This document shows positions 50,899 to 60,055 of a DNA stretch of 64,000 nt, piece by piece. Origin of the DNA: Burkholderiaceae bacterium DAT-1 (lineage in GTDB: Bacteria; Pseudomonadota; Gammaproteobacteria; Burkholderiales; Chitinimonadaceae). How positions within the stretch are numbered: position 1 is the first letter of the stretch; each line of letters begins with the position of its first letter. The notes under the pieces are model-generated. The model was not told the origin of the DNA and did not search any database. It saw only the letters and a list, made by a program, of their open reading frames with translations. The stretch lies in the NCBI GenBank assembly GCA_019084025.1, contig JAHRBI010000004.1, positions 124,001 through 188,000 on the forward strand. Reading direction: 5' to 3'. The position numbers were made by a program, and so were the translations under genes.

Positions 50899-52314
50899 AT
50901 GCAGCGCAGTACCAAGATTGTTGCGACCCTTGGCCCATCTTCCACCGATGCAGCCGTGCTGGAGAAACTCATTCTGGCGGGTGTCAATGTGGTTCGCCTG
51001 AATTTCTCGCATGGCAAGCCGGATGATCATATTGGCCGTGCCGAACTGGTGCGCGAGATTGCCGCCAAGTTCAATCATCCTGTCGCCATCATGGTTGACC
51101 TGCAAGGGCCGAAAATTCGGGTCGGTAAGTTTGCCGAGGGCAAAGTGACGCTGGTCAATGGCGCCAACTTTGTCCTCGATGCCGCCTGCGAAATGGGTGA
51201 TGCCACCCGTGTCGGGCTGGATTACAAGGAGCTGCCGAACGATGTCGAACCGGGCGCGGTGTTGCTGCTGGATGATGGCCGCATTGTGCTGACAGTCGAT
51301 CGCGTGCTGGGACAGGAGATTCATACCAAGGTTAAAGTCGGCGGTGTGCTGAGCAATAACAAGGGGATCAACAGGCAGGGTGGGGGGTTGTCTGCTCCCG
51401 CGCTTACCGCCAAGGACATGGAAGATATCAAGGTGGCCGCCAAGCTGGAAGCGGACTATGTCGCCGTGTCATTCCCCAAGAGCGGTGCCGATATGTATAT
51501 GGCACGCACGCTGCTGGCAGCGGCCGGTAGCAAGGCTGGTGTCATTGCCAAGATCGAGCGTTGCGAGGCCATTACCAATCTCGAAGAGCTGGTAGAAGCA
51601 TCCGATGGCATCATGGTGGCGCGTGGTGATCTGGCCGTGGAAGTGGGGGATGCGGCCGTACCAGCACTGCAAAAGCGCATGATCCGCATCGCTCGTGAGA
51701 AGAACAAGCTCACGATCACCGCCACGCAGATGATGGAGTCGATGATTTCCAGTCCGGTGCCGACCCGAGCCGAAGTCAGTGACGTAGCCAACGCCGTGCT
51801 GGATGGAACGGATGCTGTCATGCTGTCTGCCGAAACGGCTGCCGGACAGTATCCGGTGGAAACCGTCGAGGCGATGGCCCGGGTGTGTCTGGAAGCCGAG
51901 AAGTCGTCCGATTACCAGCTTGACCGCGATTTTCTAAATCGTGAGTTTTCACGTGTAGATCAGTCGATTGCGATGGCGGCGCTGTTTACTGCCAACCATT
52001 TGCGTGTGAAGGCAATCTGTTCGCTGACGCAAACCGGTGCGACTGCCTTGTGGATGAGCCGCGTGAACTGCGGCGTCCCGATTTATGCCCTCACGCCTGA
52101 AGTATCCACCTATCGTAAACTGGCGCTTTATCGCGATGTATTTCCGATGATGCTGTCGCATGACTGCAATCAGCGACAGTTAGTGTCTTCTGCCGAAAAA
52201 GCACTGGTTAGCAAGGGACTGCTGGAAAGTGGCGACCTGCTGGTGGTCACGGTTGGCGATACCGTTGGTCAGATGGGCAGCACCAACACCATGAAGATTG
52301 TGCGGGTTGCATAA
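50899..52314 (+). CDS. pyk: Pyruvate kinase
   Basis: 471-aa glycolytic enzyme making pyruvate and ATP from PEP and ADP. Conserved blocks are STKIVATLGPSS, RLNFSHG, DLQGPKIRVGKF, the active-site VIAKIERCEAITNLEELVEASDGIMVARGDLAVEVG, and TATQMMESMI. The C-terminal domain ends VTVGDTVGQMGSTNTMKIVRV. The length fits the bacterial type II (PykA) enzyme. The start at 50899 has AGAGGA at about 8 bases. A terminator follows. Confidence 0.95.
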   Translation: MQRSTKIVATLGPSSTDAAVLEKLILAGVNVVRLNFSHGKPDDHIGRAELVREIAAKFNHPVAIMVDLQGPKIRVGKFAEGKVTLVNGANFVLDAACEMGDATRVGLDYKELPNDVEPGAVLLLDDGRIVLTVDRVLGQEIHTKVKVGGVLSNNKGINRQGGGLSAPALTAKDMEDIKVAAKLEADYVAVSFPKSGADMYMARTLLAAAGSKAGVIAKIERCEAITNLEELVEASDGIMVARGDLAVEVGDAAVPALQKRMIRIAREKNKLTITATQMMESMISSPVPTRAEVSDVANAVLDGTDAVMLSAETAAGQYPVETVEAMARVCLEAEKSSDYQLDRDFLNREFSRVDQSIAMAALFTANHLRVKAICSLTQTGATALWMSRVNCGVPIYALTPEVSTYRKLALYRDVFPMMLSHDCNQRQLVSSAEKALVSKGLLESGDLLVVTVGDTVGQMGSTNTMKIVRVA

Positions 52315-52344
52315 AGTAGTCAATTGACTGAAACCCTTACCCGA

Positions 52345-52378
52345 CAATGGCCTGCGCGAGCGGGCCATTTGTTTTTTT
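52345..52378 (+). terminator. Terminator of pyk
   Basis: AATGGCC and GGCCATT pair around a GC-rich loop and are followed by TGTTTTTTT, about 30 bases after the pyk stop. Confidence 0.85.
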
Positions 52379-52484
52379 GGCGCTGCATCTGCCTGATCTA
52401 TAACGAAAACGAGCGTTTGACTTTTAATTGTAACGAAGTCCAATTATCATAGCGCGCTTTTCCCGCAATTTTTGAGGAACCCCC

Positions 52485-52892
52485 ATGCGTAGATGGGAAG
52501 AACCCAAGAAGCCCAAGGCACGGATCGAAATCATCCCGATGATTGACGTGATGATGTTCCTGCTGGTGTTTTTTGTGCTGCTGAGTCTGAATGTGATTAC
52601 CGCACGTGGCGTGAAAACCGCGCTGCCGTCGTCGTCTGCCTCGCAGGACTTGAAGACCCAGGACGTGGCCGTGATTTCACTGGGCAAGGACAACGAACTG
52701 CAACTGGCTGGCAAGAATATTGCCATGACCGAGCTGGTTCCTAGCCTCAAGGCTATGGAAAAGCCCGGCCGCAAGCTGGTGCTGATCGTGAACGCCGACA
52801 AGACCGTTGAATTCCAGCGTGTGATCGATGTCATGGACGAGCTCAAGGGCAACGGCTACGACTCGATTTCCTTCGCCACCAAGAAGAAGTGA
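52485..52892 (+). CDS. exbD: ExbD/TolR family energy-transduction protein
   Basis: 135-aa inner-membrane protein with one helix near residues 18-38. The proton-relay aspartate lies in IEIIPMIDVMMFLLVFFVLLS, followed by a periplasmic domain. It is first of the exbD-tonB-exbB cluster; tonB starts 3 bases after its stop. With ExbB it uses the proton gradient to energise TonB. A GAGGAA ribosome binding site precedes the ATG. Confidence 0.92.
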   Translation: MRRWEEPKKPKARIEIIPMIDVMMFLLVFFVLLSLNVITARGVKTALPSSSASQDLKTQDVAVISLGKDNELQLAGKNIAMTELVPSLKAMEKPGRKLVLIVNADKTVEFQRVIDVMDELKGNGYDSISFATKKK

Positions 52893-52895
52893 TGC

Positions 52896-53594
52896 ATGAG
52901 CGTAATCTACCGACATCGTGATGCGATCTCCTTCGTGCCTGGCGCGTTGCTCGCGGCTGCGCTGGTGTTTGGCGGTTTCAAAAACGCCACATCGGTCAAG
53001 CCCAAGGAGAAAGATCCGGTTCAGGTGGCCCTGATCAATGAACAGGATATTCCGCCGCCACCTCCGCCGGAAGTGAAACAACCCACGCCGCCGCAACCGC
53101 AGGAACAACCGCAACCCACGCCGACACCGGAGCCTGTGCGTACCCCTACGCCGACGCCATCGCCGATTGTGGAGCCGATTCCGACACCGGTGCCACAGCC
53201 AGCCAAGCCGGTTGAGGCCAAGCCTGTGGAAGCACCTCCACCTGCTCCCGCACCTGCACCCCGTCCGGTTGCAAATGTGAATGCGGGTGACCAGTATGCC
53301 GCGACGCTGCGTCAGTATCTGGAGTCGCACAAGCGCATTCCGACTGGCCGCGAATACAGCTCGCTGCGTCCGGAAGGGCGAGTGGAATACTTTGTGGTGC
53401 TGGACCGTGAAGGCAATGTGAAGGACATGGGTATTCTGAACAAGCCAGAAGTTGCTGGTGCGACCCTGCTGGTTCAGGCTGCCAAGGATACGATCAAGCG
53501 CGCCAAGTTCCCGCCCTTTCCGGCGGATGCGTGGCCCAATGATCAGACCCACCGCTTTGAAGGCGGTATTAACTACACTGCTCCGGCTGAATGA
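52896..53594 (+). CDS. tonB: TonB protein
   Basis: 232-aa periplasm-spanning protein. It has an N-terminal membrane anchor at about residues 13-28, then a Pro-rich stretch at about residues 50-125 (repeated PTP, PQP, PAP and KPVEAKPVEA units) that spans the periplasm. The C-terminal TonB domain reads RQYLESHKRIPTGREYSSLRPEGRVEYFVVLDREGNV and contacts outer-membrane receptors. It lies between exbD and exbB in one operon. Confidence 0.93.
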   Translation: MSVIYRHRDAISFVPGALLAAALVFGGFKNATSVKPKEKDPVQVALINEQDIPPPPPPEVKQPTPPQPQEQPQPTPTPEPVRTPTPTPSPIVEPIPTPVPQPAKPVEAKPVEAPPPAPAPAPRPVANVNAGDQYAATLRQYLESHKRIPTGREYSSLRPEGRVEYFVVLDREGNVKDMGILNKPEVAGATLLVQAAKDTIKRAKFPPFPADAWPNDQTHRFEGGINYTAPAE

Positions 53595-53672
53595 TCAGGC
53601 CATCCCTGATCCTGAACGAATTTTGAAAACCTGGTGACCGGATGATCCGGTCGAATTGACAGAGAGACTGAC

Positions 53673-54272
53673 ATGAACGTCCAACTGCTGCATGATCTTT
53701 CCTTCTACGCCATGTATGTGTGCGCCCTGATCGGCGTCATGGTGATCGTTGAACGACTGATCTTTTTCTTCGTAACCATGAAGCATGCCAAAGAGCTGGA
53801 AGCGGTGATGCACCATGATGTGCACAGCCTGGCCGATCTGCCGCAAGAGCTGGTGAACCGTGACTCCGTGCCGGTTGAAGTGCTGCGTGAAATGCTGGAA
53901 GTAAAGGCCAAGCTGAGCCGTCGCTCCGATCTGGAAGATATGTCCGACGCGATCTACATCGCTATGAAGGCCAAGCTGCATAGCCGTCTGTGGATTCTGG
54001 ATACCATCGTGACCGCTGCACCTCTGCTGGGTCTGCTGGGTACGATTCTGGGTATTATCGACACCTTCAAGGTGCTGGCCGCCAACGGCGTGTCTGACAC
54101 CGCAGGCGTGTCGCAAGGGATTGGTACCGCCCTGTTTGCCACTGCACTGGGTATTGCGATTGCGCTGTTCGGTCTGGTGTTTTTCAACCACTTCCAGGAA
54201 CGCATCGACCGCATCAACGATCACATCAAGATTCTGTTGCTGCGCGCCGGTATCGGTACTGAGTTCAAGTAA
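53673..54272 (+). CDS. exbB: ExbB/MotA/TolQ-type proton channel
   Basis: 199-aa inner-membrane protein with three helices. The first is LSFYAMYVCALIGVMVIVERLIFFF. The channel signature follows as ILDTIVTAAPLLGLLGTILGIIDTFKVLA and GIGTALFATALGIAIALFGLVFFNHF. It forms the proton channel with ExbD that drives TonB. It comes last in an exbD-tonB-exbB order, 78 bases after tonB. A terminator follows. Confidence 0.92.
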   Translation: MNVQLLHDLSFYAMYVCALIGVMVIVERLIFFFVTMKHAKELEAVMHHDVHSLADLPQELVNRDSVPVEVLREMLEVKAKLSRRSDLEDMSDAIYIAMKAKLHSRLWILDTIVTAAPLLGLLGTILGIIDTFKVLAANGVSDTAGVSQGIGTALFATALGIAIALFGLVFFNHFQERIDRINDHIKILLLRAGIGTEFK

Positions 54273-54319
54273 GCCATACTTCTGCGCGGGGCGAGTCCCG
54301 TTGCACGAATATGATCTGG

Positions 54320-54345
54320 AAATGCCCGGCTTGTCCGGGCATTTT
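54320..54345 (+). terminator. Terminator of the exbD-tonB-exbB operon
   Basis: AAATGCCCGG and CCGGGCATTT form a perfect 10-bp stem with a CTTGT loop, ending in TTTT, 47 bases after the exbB stop. Confidence 0.88.
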
Positions 54346-54392
54346 GCTTGGGGAAACGGCTACAATCATGGCTTATCCGGAGGAGACACGAT

Positions 54393-55043
54393 ATGAGCCT
54401 GACCCTGTATACCTATTTTCGATCATCCGCTGCCTGGCGCGTCCGTATTGCCTTGGCCCACAAAGGCCTGTCTTGGGAGGCTGTGCCGGTTCATTTGCTG
54501 AAAGACGGCGGCCAGCAGCATGGTGATGCATATAAGTCACTGAATCCACAAGGCTTGGTGCCGGCTCTGGTGACAGAAGCGGGTGATGTGCTGTCGCAGT
54601 CACTGGCCATTATCGAGTATCTGGACGAAGCGTACCCGGCGCAGGCTTTGCTGCCTACCGATCCGGTCGCGCGAGCCAAGGTGCGTTCGCTGGCCTTGCA
54701 GATTGCAGCCGATATTCACCCTATCAACAACCTGCGCGTGCTGCAGTATTTGAAGCGCGAACTTAGCGCATCGCAAGAACAGGTCGACGCCTGGATCCGT
54801 CACTGGGTGGATACCGGATTTGCCACGCTGGAAACGCAGTTGCTTGCTGCAGGTGCAACAAAGTATTGCTACGGTGATCAGCCAAGCTTGGCTGATGCCT
54901 GTCTGGTGCCACAGGTATTTAATGCCAGACGCTTTGGTGTGGATATGAGCAAATATCCGGTGATTAGTGCGATTGACGCACATTTGATGACATTGCCTGC
55001 CTTTGCAGAGACACAGCCTGCTCGGCAGTCTGATGCCGAATAA
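54393..55043 (+). CDS. maiA: Maleylacetoacetate isomerase (zeta-class glutathione S-transferase)
   Basis: 216-aa glutathione-dependent isomerase of tyrosine degradation (maleylacetoacetate to fumarylacetoacetate). The N-terminal thioredoxin fold has the zeta signature SSAAWRVRIAL, with Ala where eukaryotic enzymes have Cys, followed by LNPQGLVPALV and the cis-Pro loop QSLAIIEYLDE. The C-terminal helical domain has GDQPSLADACLVPQVFNARRF. GGAGGAG precedes the ATG at 54393. No other tyrosine-degradation gene is nearby, so another zeta-class role is possible. Confidence 0.9.
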   Translation: MSLTLYTYFRSSAAWRVRIALAHKGLSWEAVPVHLLKDGGQQHGDAYKSLNPQGLVPALVTEAGDVLSQSLAIIEYLDEAYPAQALLPTDPVARAKVRSLALQIAADIHPINNLRVLQYLKRELSASQEQVDAWIRHWVDTGFATLETQLLAAGATKYCYGDQPSLADACLVPQVFNARRFGVDMSKYPVISAIDAHLMTLPAFAETQPARQSDAE

Positions 55044-55172
55044 AGTGTTCACATCTGGCAAAATGTACTCGTGCAATGCACAAAAAATTGTCACAGGGTA
55101 TTAGCACAGTTGTAACAATCTGATAGCATGCTTCGTTTTTCCGATTTTCGACAAATTTTGAGAGTGCGAAGC

Positions 55173-57512
55173 ATGCAATTTCGACTGAAACCCGTGGCGC
55201 TGATCATTGCAGCGCTGGCCGCCCCCGTGTTTGCGGCTGACGAGACAACCAAGATCGGTGACGTGAACGTTCAGGGCGAAGGCTCTCTGGGCGGTGGCCT
55301 GATGGTCAAGGAAGATGCGCCGAAGTCGCGCACCACTGTGACCAAAGAAGCCATTGAAAAGAAGACCCCGACACAGAATCCGTTCCAGCTGCTGAATGGT
55401 CAGCCAGGCGTGAACGCGTTCTCGCAAGATCCGAGCGGCCTGTTTGGTGGCTCCATGACTGTACGCGGCCTGAGCTCCGCACAGATGGGCTTTACCGTGA
55501 ACGGTGCGCCGGTGAATGACTCTGGCAACTTCAATGTCTATCCGCAAGAGTACGTGGATGGCGAAAACCTGGAAGAAATCTTCCTGACCCAGGGCGCCAC
55601 CGATGCAGAAGCACCGCACATTGGTGCTACCGGCGGTAACATCGGTATCAATAGCCAGTTCCCATCCAGCAAATTCCGCGTGAAGGCTGTACAGACCATG
55701 GGTTCCTTTGGTCTGAGCAAGTCCTTTATCCGTCTGGATACCGGCAAGCTGGGCCCGACATCGTCGTACATCTCCTACTCACATGCTGAGAGCAACAAAT
55801 TCCGCGGCGAAGGTAGCGCAAAGCGCGATCACGTCGATGGCATGACCCTGATCAATCTGGGTGGCGGTAGCCGTCTGTCGGCCAGCATTGTGTACAACAA
55901 GGCCATCAACCACTTCTTCCGTTCGCTGACGCAAGCCCAGTTTGCGCAGTACGGCATGACCTACGACTATGACACCACCTTCCCGGGTCGCACTGCGAAG
56001 CCGGGCGTGGCTGACAATGAGTCTAGCCTGAAGAATTACTACCAGCTGGCACAAAATCCGTTCGAGAACTATGTTGCTACCGCTAAGGGCAACTTCCAGC
56101 TGAACAACTTCACCCGTCTGGATATCGAACCGTACTTCTGGTACGGCTATGGCGGTGGCGCATCGGGTCAGACCGTTGCTGAAAGCACCGTGGGCAAGGA
56201 TCTGAATGGCGATAAGGACACCAAGGATACCGTCTTGGTATTCAGCAGCACGCTGACCAAGACCTATCGTCCGGGTACAACCGTCAAGGTGAATCTGGAT
56301 CTGGGTGCTCACCGTGTGGTGGCTGGTCTGTGGTACGAACGTGCCCGTCACTTCCAGACTAATCCGCAAGGTCTGGTGGGTGCTGATGGCAAGCCGGTGG
56401 ATGTCTGGACACGTGACAACAACGTGACCTACGCCGATGGCCGCCAGTACAACTTCTCGCGTGACTGGATCACCATCACCGAAGTGAAGCAGCCGTTTGT
56501 GCAAGATACCTGGAACGTGAATGACCGCCTGCAATTGCAAGGCGCCCTGAAGTATCAGGACATTCAGCGTGATGGTACCAACGCACCGTCGAACAACACC
56601 CCGACCGCGTTCACCATTACCAAGAAGTGGTCCGATACCCTGCCGCAACTGAGCGCACGTTACCAACTGGATGACGAATCGCAAGTGTTCGGTAGCGTGG
56701 TGAAGAACTTCCGCGCACCAGCCAACTTCGTGCTGTTCGACACTCAGCGTCTGGGTGGTGCCGATCTGCAGCCGGAAACCAACATCAGCAGCGAACTGGG
56801 CTACCGCCTGCAAGCTGAAGATGCCAACTTCACTGCAACCTTCTTCCACTACGATTTCAAGAACCGTCAGGTTTCCCGTACCGATCCGGATAACGTGACC
56901 CGTACCTACAATGCTGGCAAGGTACAAGGCAACGGTCTGGAGCTGGAAGCGGCTACCAAGCCGGTGAATGGCTGGTCTGCATACGGTTCCGCAGCCTTCC
57001 AGGAAATCAAGCTGAAGGACAACTTCTCGACCTTCGCGTGTGCCAAGACCACCTGTACCAAGCCGACCGACATTACTGATATCAGCAAAATTCTGCTTGC
57101 CGGTTATGCACAGGTTGATCTGCCAACTGCAGGCAACTACATGGTTGACGCACCGCGCGTGATGGCTTCCCTGGGCGTGAACTGGGAACAAGGCCCGCTG
57201 GCGATTGGTGTGGCTGGCAAGTTTACCGGTCGTCGTTATGCCGATCTGATGAATACCGAAGTGGCACCGTCGTTCACCACCGTTTCGCTGAACGCACGCT
57301 ACAAAGTGGGCAATTTCAGCGTGCTGAAGAACGTGGGCGTGACCTTCAATGCTGAAAACCTCGGCAACGAACACTACCTCGGTCAGATGAACACGGGTGT
57401 GACATCGACAAACTACACCGATGCCAAGGGTGTGGTGGTGAAGGGCAATGCCGCTTCCTACTACATCGGCGCACCGCGCTCGTTCAGCGTGAGCGTACGC
57501 GGCGAGTTCTAA
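55173..57512 (+). CDS. TonB-dependent outer-membrane receptor
   Basis: 779-aa outer-membrane receptor. The signal peptide is at residues 1-21 (LIIAALAAPVFAAD). The plug domain is at about residues 40-160 (PFQLLNGQPGVNAFSQDPSGLFGGSMTVRGLSSAQMGFTVNGAPVNDSGNF). A 22-strand barrel of about 600 residues ends in the terminal aromatic SVSVRGEF. It takes up a large substrate such as a siderophore or other chelate using the TonB energy unit encoded 0.9-2.7 kb upstream. The substrate cannot be read from the sequence, and I see no clear Fur box before it. The start has GAGAG upstream. Confidence 0.92.
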   Translation: MQFRLKPVALIIAALAAPVFAADETTKIGDVNVQGEGSLGGGLMVKEDAPKSRTTVTKEAIEKKTPTQNPFQLLNGQPGVNAFSQDPSGLFGGSMTVRGLSSAQMGFTVNGAPVNDSGNFNVYPQEYVDGENLEEIFLTQGATDAEAPHIGATGGNIGINSQFPSSKFRVKAVQTMGSFGLSKSFIRLDTGKLGPTSSYISYSHAESNKFRGEGSAKRDHVDGMTLINLGGGSRLSASIVYNKAINHFFRSLTQAQFAQYGMTYDYDTTFPGRTAKPGVADNESSLKNYYQLAQNPFENYVATAKGNFQLNNFTRLDIEPYFWYGYGGGASGQTVAESTVGKDLNGDKDTKDTVLVFSSTLTKTYRPGTTVKVNLDLGAHRVVAGLWYERARHFQTNPQGLVGADGKPVDVWTRDNNVTYADGRQYNFSRDWITITEVKQPFVQDTWNVNDRLQLQGALKYQDIQRDGTNAPSNNTPTAFTITKKWSDTLPQLSARYQLDDESQVFGSVVKNFRAPANFVLFDTQRLGGADLQPETNISSELGYRLQAEDANFTATFFHYDFKNRQVSRTDPDNVTRTYNAGKVQGNGLELEAATKPVNGWSAYGSAAFQEIKLKDNFSTFACAKTTCTKPTDITDISKILLAGYAQVDLPTAGNYMVDAPRVMASLGVNWEQGPLAIGVAGKFTGRRYADLMNTEVAPSFTTVSLNARYKVGNFSVLKNVGVTFNAENLGNEHYLGQMNTGVTSTNYTDAKGVVVKGNAASYYIGAPRSFSVSVRGEF

Positions 57513-57547
57513 TTCGGTTACAACCTCTCAGGGCTGAGTGGACTAAT

Positions 57548-57574
57548 GGGCTGACCTTCGGGTCAGCCCTTTTT
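57548..57574 (+). terminator. Terminator of the TonB-dependent receptor gene
   Basis: GGGCTGACC and GGTCAGCCC form a perfect 9-bp stem with a TTCG tetraloop followed by TTTTTC, 36 bases after the stop. Confidence 0.93.
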
Positions 57575-57599
57575 CTTGTCCGTCCAGCAGTGGAAGATA

Positions 57600-58763
57600 C
57601 TATTCATCCTCGCCGTATTCCCCGGCACCATAACCTGTCAGGCCCAGCAAAAGTCGAACCAGTTGATAGGCAATCCATGCCTTAACGCGACGCCAGCCAC
57701 GGTGCATGGCGATACCTTCGGCATTGATATGCACGCTGTCGCAATAGCAGTGCTGGAGAATGTCATCTTCCAGTTCGCGCGCCAGGGCCCCGTGCTGAAT
57801 CAGTACATTGGCTTCGCGTGCGGTCAGCAAGCTGAATGGATCGATGTTCGATGAGCCTACGGTAAGCCATTGCCGGTCAAATACGGCAGCTTTGGCATGC
57901 ATGAGTCCAGCCTTGTACTCGAAAACCTGAATGCCTGACGAGCATAACTCGGGATACAAAAAGCGTGCAGCATGGAATATCAGCGCGTGATCGACCCTGC
58001 CTTGCAACAGGATAGTAACTGTCACGCCTCGTTGTGCTGCATCCTGCAAGGCGCGCCTGAATGAGCGCCCGGGCAGAAAATAGGCATTGGCAAGGGTAAC
58101 TGCATGTCGTGCGTGCCGAATTCGCTGCAGGTAGGCGTGTTCGATATCCCGGCGATGACGCACGTTATCCCGGATCAGGAGAGAGGCGGGAACGTGGCCA
58201 CAGGCCGCCGGTTGTGCGGGTGGGCGAGAGGCTGGCGGGTAGCTCAGTGCTTGAACATACCGTGTGCGTTGCCACTGTTGAGCCGAGCGCTGGCGGATCT
58301 CTGCGACAAGTGGCCCCCGAATCTGCACTGCGTAGTCATACCGTGGTGGCCATTCCGGACGATCCAGATCATCAATTATATTGATGCCACCTACAAACGC
58401 AGTCAGACCGTCAATGCAGACAATTTTCCGGTGCAGGCGCCGCAAACGCTGTCTGGATACCGACAGTCGCGAAATTTCTGGGCGGAAAAACAGTAATTCA
58501 ATGCCTTGATGCCGCAAGTGTTCGCGAAAAGCGTCTGATAAGGCTGCTGAGCCAAATCCGTCCAGTAATGCGTGTACACGCACGCCGCGATGCGCGGCCA
58601 GAATGAGTGCATCGGTGATGCTCTGACCAGTGCTATCTTCCTGGAAAATATAGGTTTCCAGAAAAATTTCATGACGCGCAAGCGCAATAGCCGACAGCAG
58701 TGCCGGAAAGTATTCGGTTCCGGATTTCAGTAGCGTAATGTGATTGCCCGCCGTCAGGGTCAT
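57600..58763 (-). CDS. clsB: Cardiolipin synthase B-like phospholipase D protein
   Basis: 387-aa membrane-associated enzyme of the phospholipase D superfamily that joins phospholipids into cardiolipin. Both HKD motifs are present: HRKIVCIDGLTAFVGG and HAKAAVFDRQWLTVGSSNID. The N-terminus has TEYFPALLSAIALARHEIFLETYIFQED and the C-terminus a basic amphipathic helix. It lies 3 bases downstream of a ybhP-like gene, matching the clsB-ybhP neighbourhood of enterobacteria. Confidence 0.92.
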   Translation of the reverse strand: MTLTAGNHITLLKSGTEYFPALLSAIALARHEIFLETYIFQEDSTGQSITDALILAAHRGVRVHALLDGFGSAALSDAFREHLRHQGIELLFFRPEISRLSVSRQRLRRLHRKIVCIDGLTAFVGGINIIDDLDRPEWPPRYDYAVQIRGPLVAEIRQRSAQQWQRTRYVQALSYPPASRPPAQPAACGHVPASLLIRDNVRHRRDIEHAYLQRIRHARHAVTLANAYFLPGRSFRRALQDAAQRGVTVTILLQGRVDHALIFHAARFLYPELCSSGIQVFEYKAGLMHAKAAVFDRQWLTVGSSNIDPFSLLTAREANVLIQHGALARELEDDILQHCYCDSVHINAEGIAMHRGWRRVKAWIAYQLVRLLLGLTGYGAGEYGEDE

Positions 58764-58766
58764 GGC

Positions 58767-59513
58767 TCATGGATTTCGAATGATGGCACTCAAAGGTATG
58801 TGATCCGATAAGCTAGACCACGGACGTCCAGTATGCACCTGTGCACTTTCGACGGCCACCCCGCGCGTGTAGATTCGATCCAGATTCAATACAGGCAGGC
58901 GCGCCGGAAAACTGGCGGCCACGCGGCCGTGTAAATACCGGTAGGCATCAGTTAATCCTGCGCCATGCAAGAGCGGCGTGCAGGCCTCCGCTTTCCAGTC
59001 GTTGAAATCGCCAGCCACAATCAGCGGCTCATGTTCATCGATATGATCGCCAATAAAGGCGGTGAGGAGTTCGAGTTGTTTGCGGCGGTCTGCGGCTCGT
59101 AAATTGAGATGAACACACACGGCGTGCAGCGGCGTGTCCCAGCAGGGAATGTCCAGCGATGCATATAGCAGGCCGCGTCGTTCAAAGCGGTTCAGGCTGA
59201 TATCGACATTGTCCCAAAACATGATGCGATAGCGCGAAAGCAGGGCATTGCCGTGATGACCCGATCGATATTCTGCATTGCGCCCATAGATGCTATGGTG
59301 GTCTGCTGCCAGAAACTCATGTTGTGGTGCGTCGGGCCAGTCGGCATGCTGCCGGGCACGTGTGCGATGCTCGCCCTGTACTTCCTGCAGGAAGATCAGA
59401 TCTGCATCCAGTTCATGAATAGCGGCGCGAATGGCAGGCAGGCAATGCTCGCGATTAAGCGGCGACATACCCTTGTGGATGTTCATGGTCGCCAGCGTCA
59501 GATGCCTGCTCAT
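58767..59513 (-). CDS. Endonuclease/exonuclease/phosphatase family protein (YbhP-like)
   Basis: 248-aa protein of the EEP fold. Metal and phosphate ligands are seen in order: TMNIHKGM (N), FLQEVQGEH (E), VCVHLNL (H), VAGDFNDWK (D and N), and SDHIPLSAII (D and H). It lies directly upstream of clsB, 3 bases away, in the same order as ybhP-clsB; a link to membrane-phospholipid turnover is inferred. The first gene of this run (nudB) is 9 bases further upstream. Confidence 0.87.
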   Translation of the reverse strand: MSRHLTLATMNIHKGMSPLNREHCLPAIRAAIHELDADLIFLQEVQGEHRTRARQHADWPDAPQHEFLAADHHSIYGRNAEYRSGHHGNALLSRYRIMFWDNVDISLNRFERRGLLYASLDIPCWDTPLHAVCVHLNLRAADRRKQLELLTAFIGDHIDEHEPLIVAGDFNDWKAEACTPLLHGAGLTDAYRYLHGRVAASFPARLPVLNLDRIYTRGVAVESAQVHTGRPWSSLSDHIPLSAIIRNP

Positions 59514-59522
59514 GGTTCAGCC

Positions 59523-60002
59523 CTATGCGTGACCTGCTACGGGATGATGAATATCGAATCGTTTGGCCATGTCCGGCAGCATTCTGAGTGCTTCCGCGTT
59601 TGACGGCGAAAATACCTTTTCAGCAGCCAGTGCATAGGGCAGCCATTGGTGAGCCTGATGTTCACGCGGACTGAGCACTGGCGTCAATTGTTCCGGTACC
59701 AGGAGGCCAAACACATGTTCCGTGTTTTCGGTTACGCCGGGGGCATAGCGGTGCCGCCAGACCTCGTAGATCTCCCAGCGGTTCTCGATGCCCCAATCCT
59801 GTAGCTGATATTGCGTTGCATCGATCCCCGTTTCTTCCTGCACTTCCCGAATGGCGGTCTGACGCAGTGATTCATCCGGGTCGATACTGCCGGTGACAGA
59901 TTGCCAGGCATCGCGATAGTCGGTGCGCTCAATAATCAACGCATCCAGTTCAGGCGTATAGATCACAACCAGTACGGAAACAGGAATCTTGAACGGTTTC
60001 AT
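59523..60002 (-). CDS. nudB: Dihydroneopterin triphosphate diphosphatase
   Basis: 159-aa Nudix hydrolase removing pyrophosphate from dihydroneopterin triphosphate in folate synthesis. The Nudix box is complete: GSIDPDESLRQTAIREVQEETGI (G-x5-E-x7-REVxEETGI). Other NudB features are VLVVIYTPELDALIIERTD and EHQAHQWLPYALA. ATG at 60002 is preferred to 60008. It is the first gene of a nudB-ybhP-clsB run with short gaps. Confidence 0.9.
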   Translation of the reverse strand: MKPFKIPVSVLVVIYTPELDALIIERTDYRDAWQSVTGSIDPDESLRQTAIREVQEETGIDATQYQLQDWGIENRWEIYEVWRHRYAPGVTENTEHVFGLLVPEQLTPVLSPREHQAHQWLPYALAAEKVFSPSNAEALRMLPDMAKRFDIHHPVAGHA

Positions 60003-60055
60003 GTGCATGAACGAAAGGAAAGTCTAGGCAAGTGTAGCATTGTCATGGCATCGCT

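Noticed and set aside
52431-52449. Possible Fur box before exbD
   Set aside because: Only about 9 of 19 positions match the Fur consensus, not better than chance in an AT-rich leader.
55779-57374. 531-codon minus-strand open frame opposite the TonB-dependent receptor
   Set aside because: Antisense to a clear receptor gene, no ribosome binding site, no recognisable domain.
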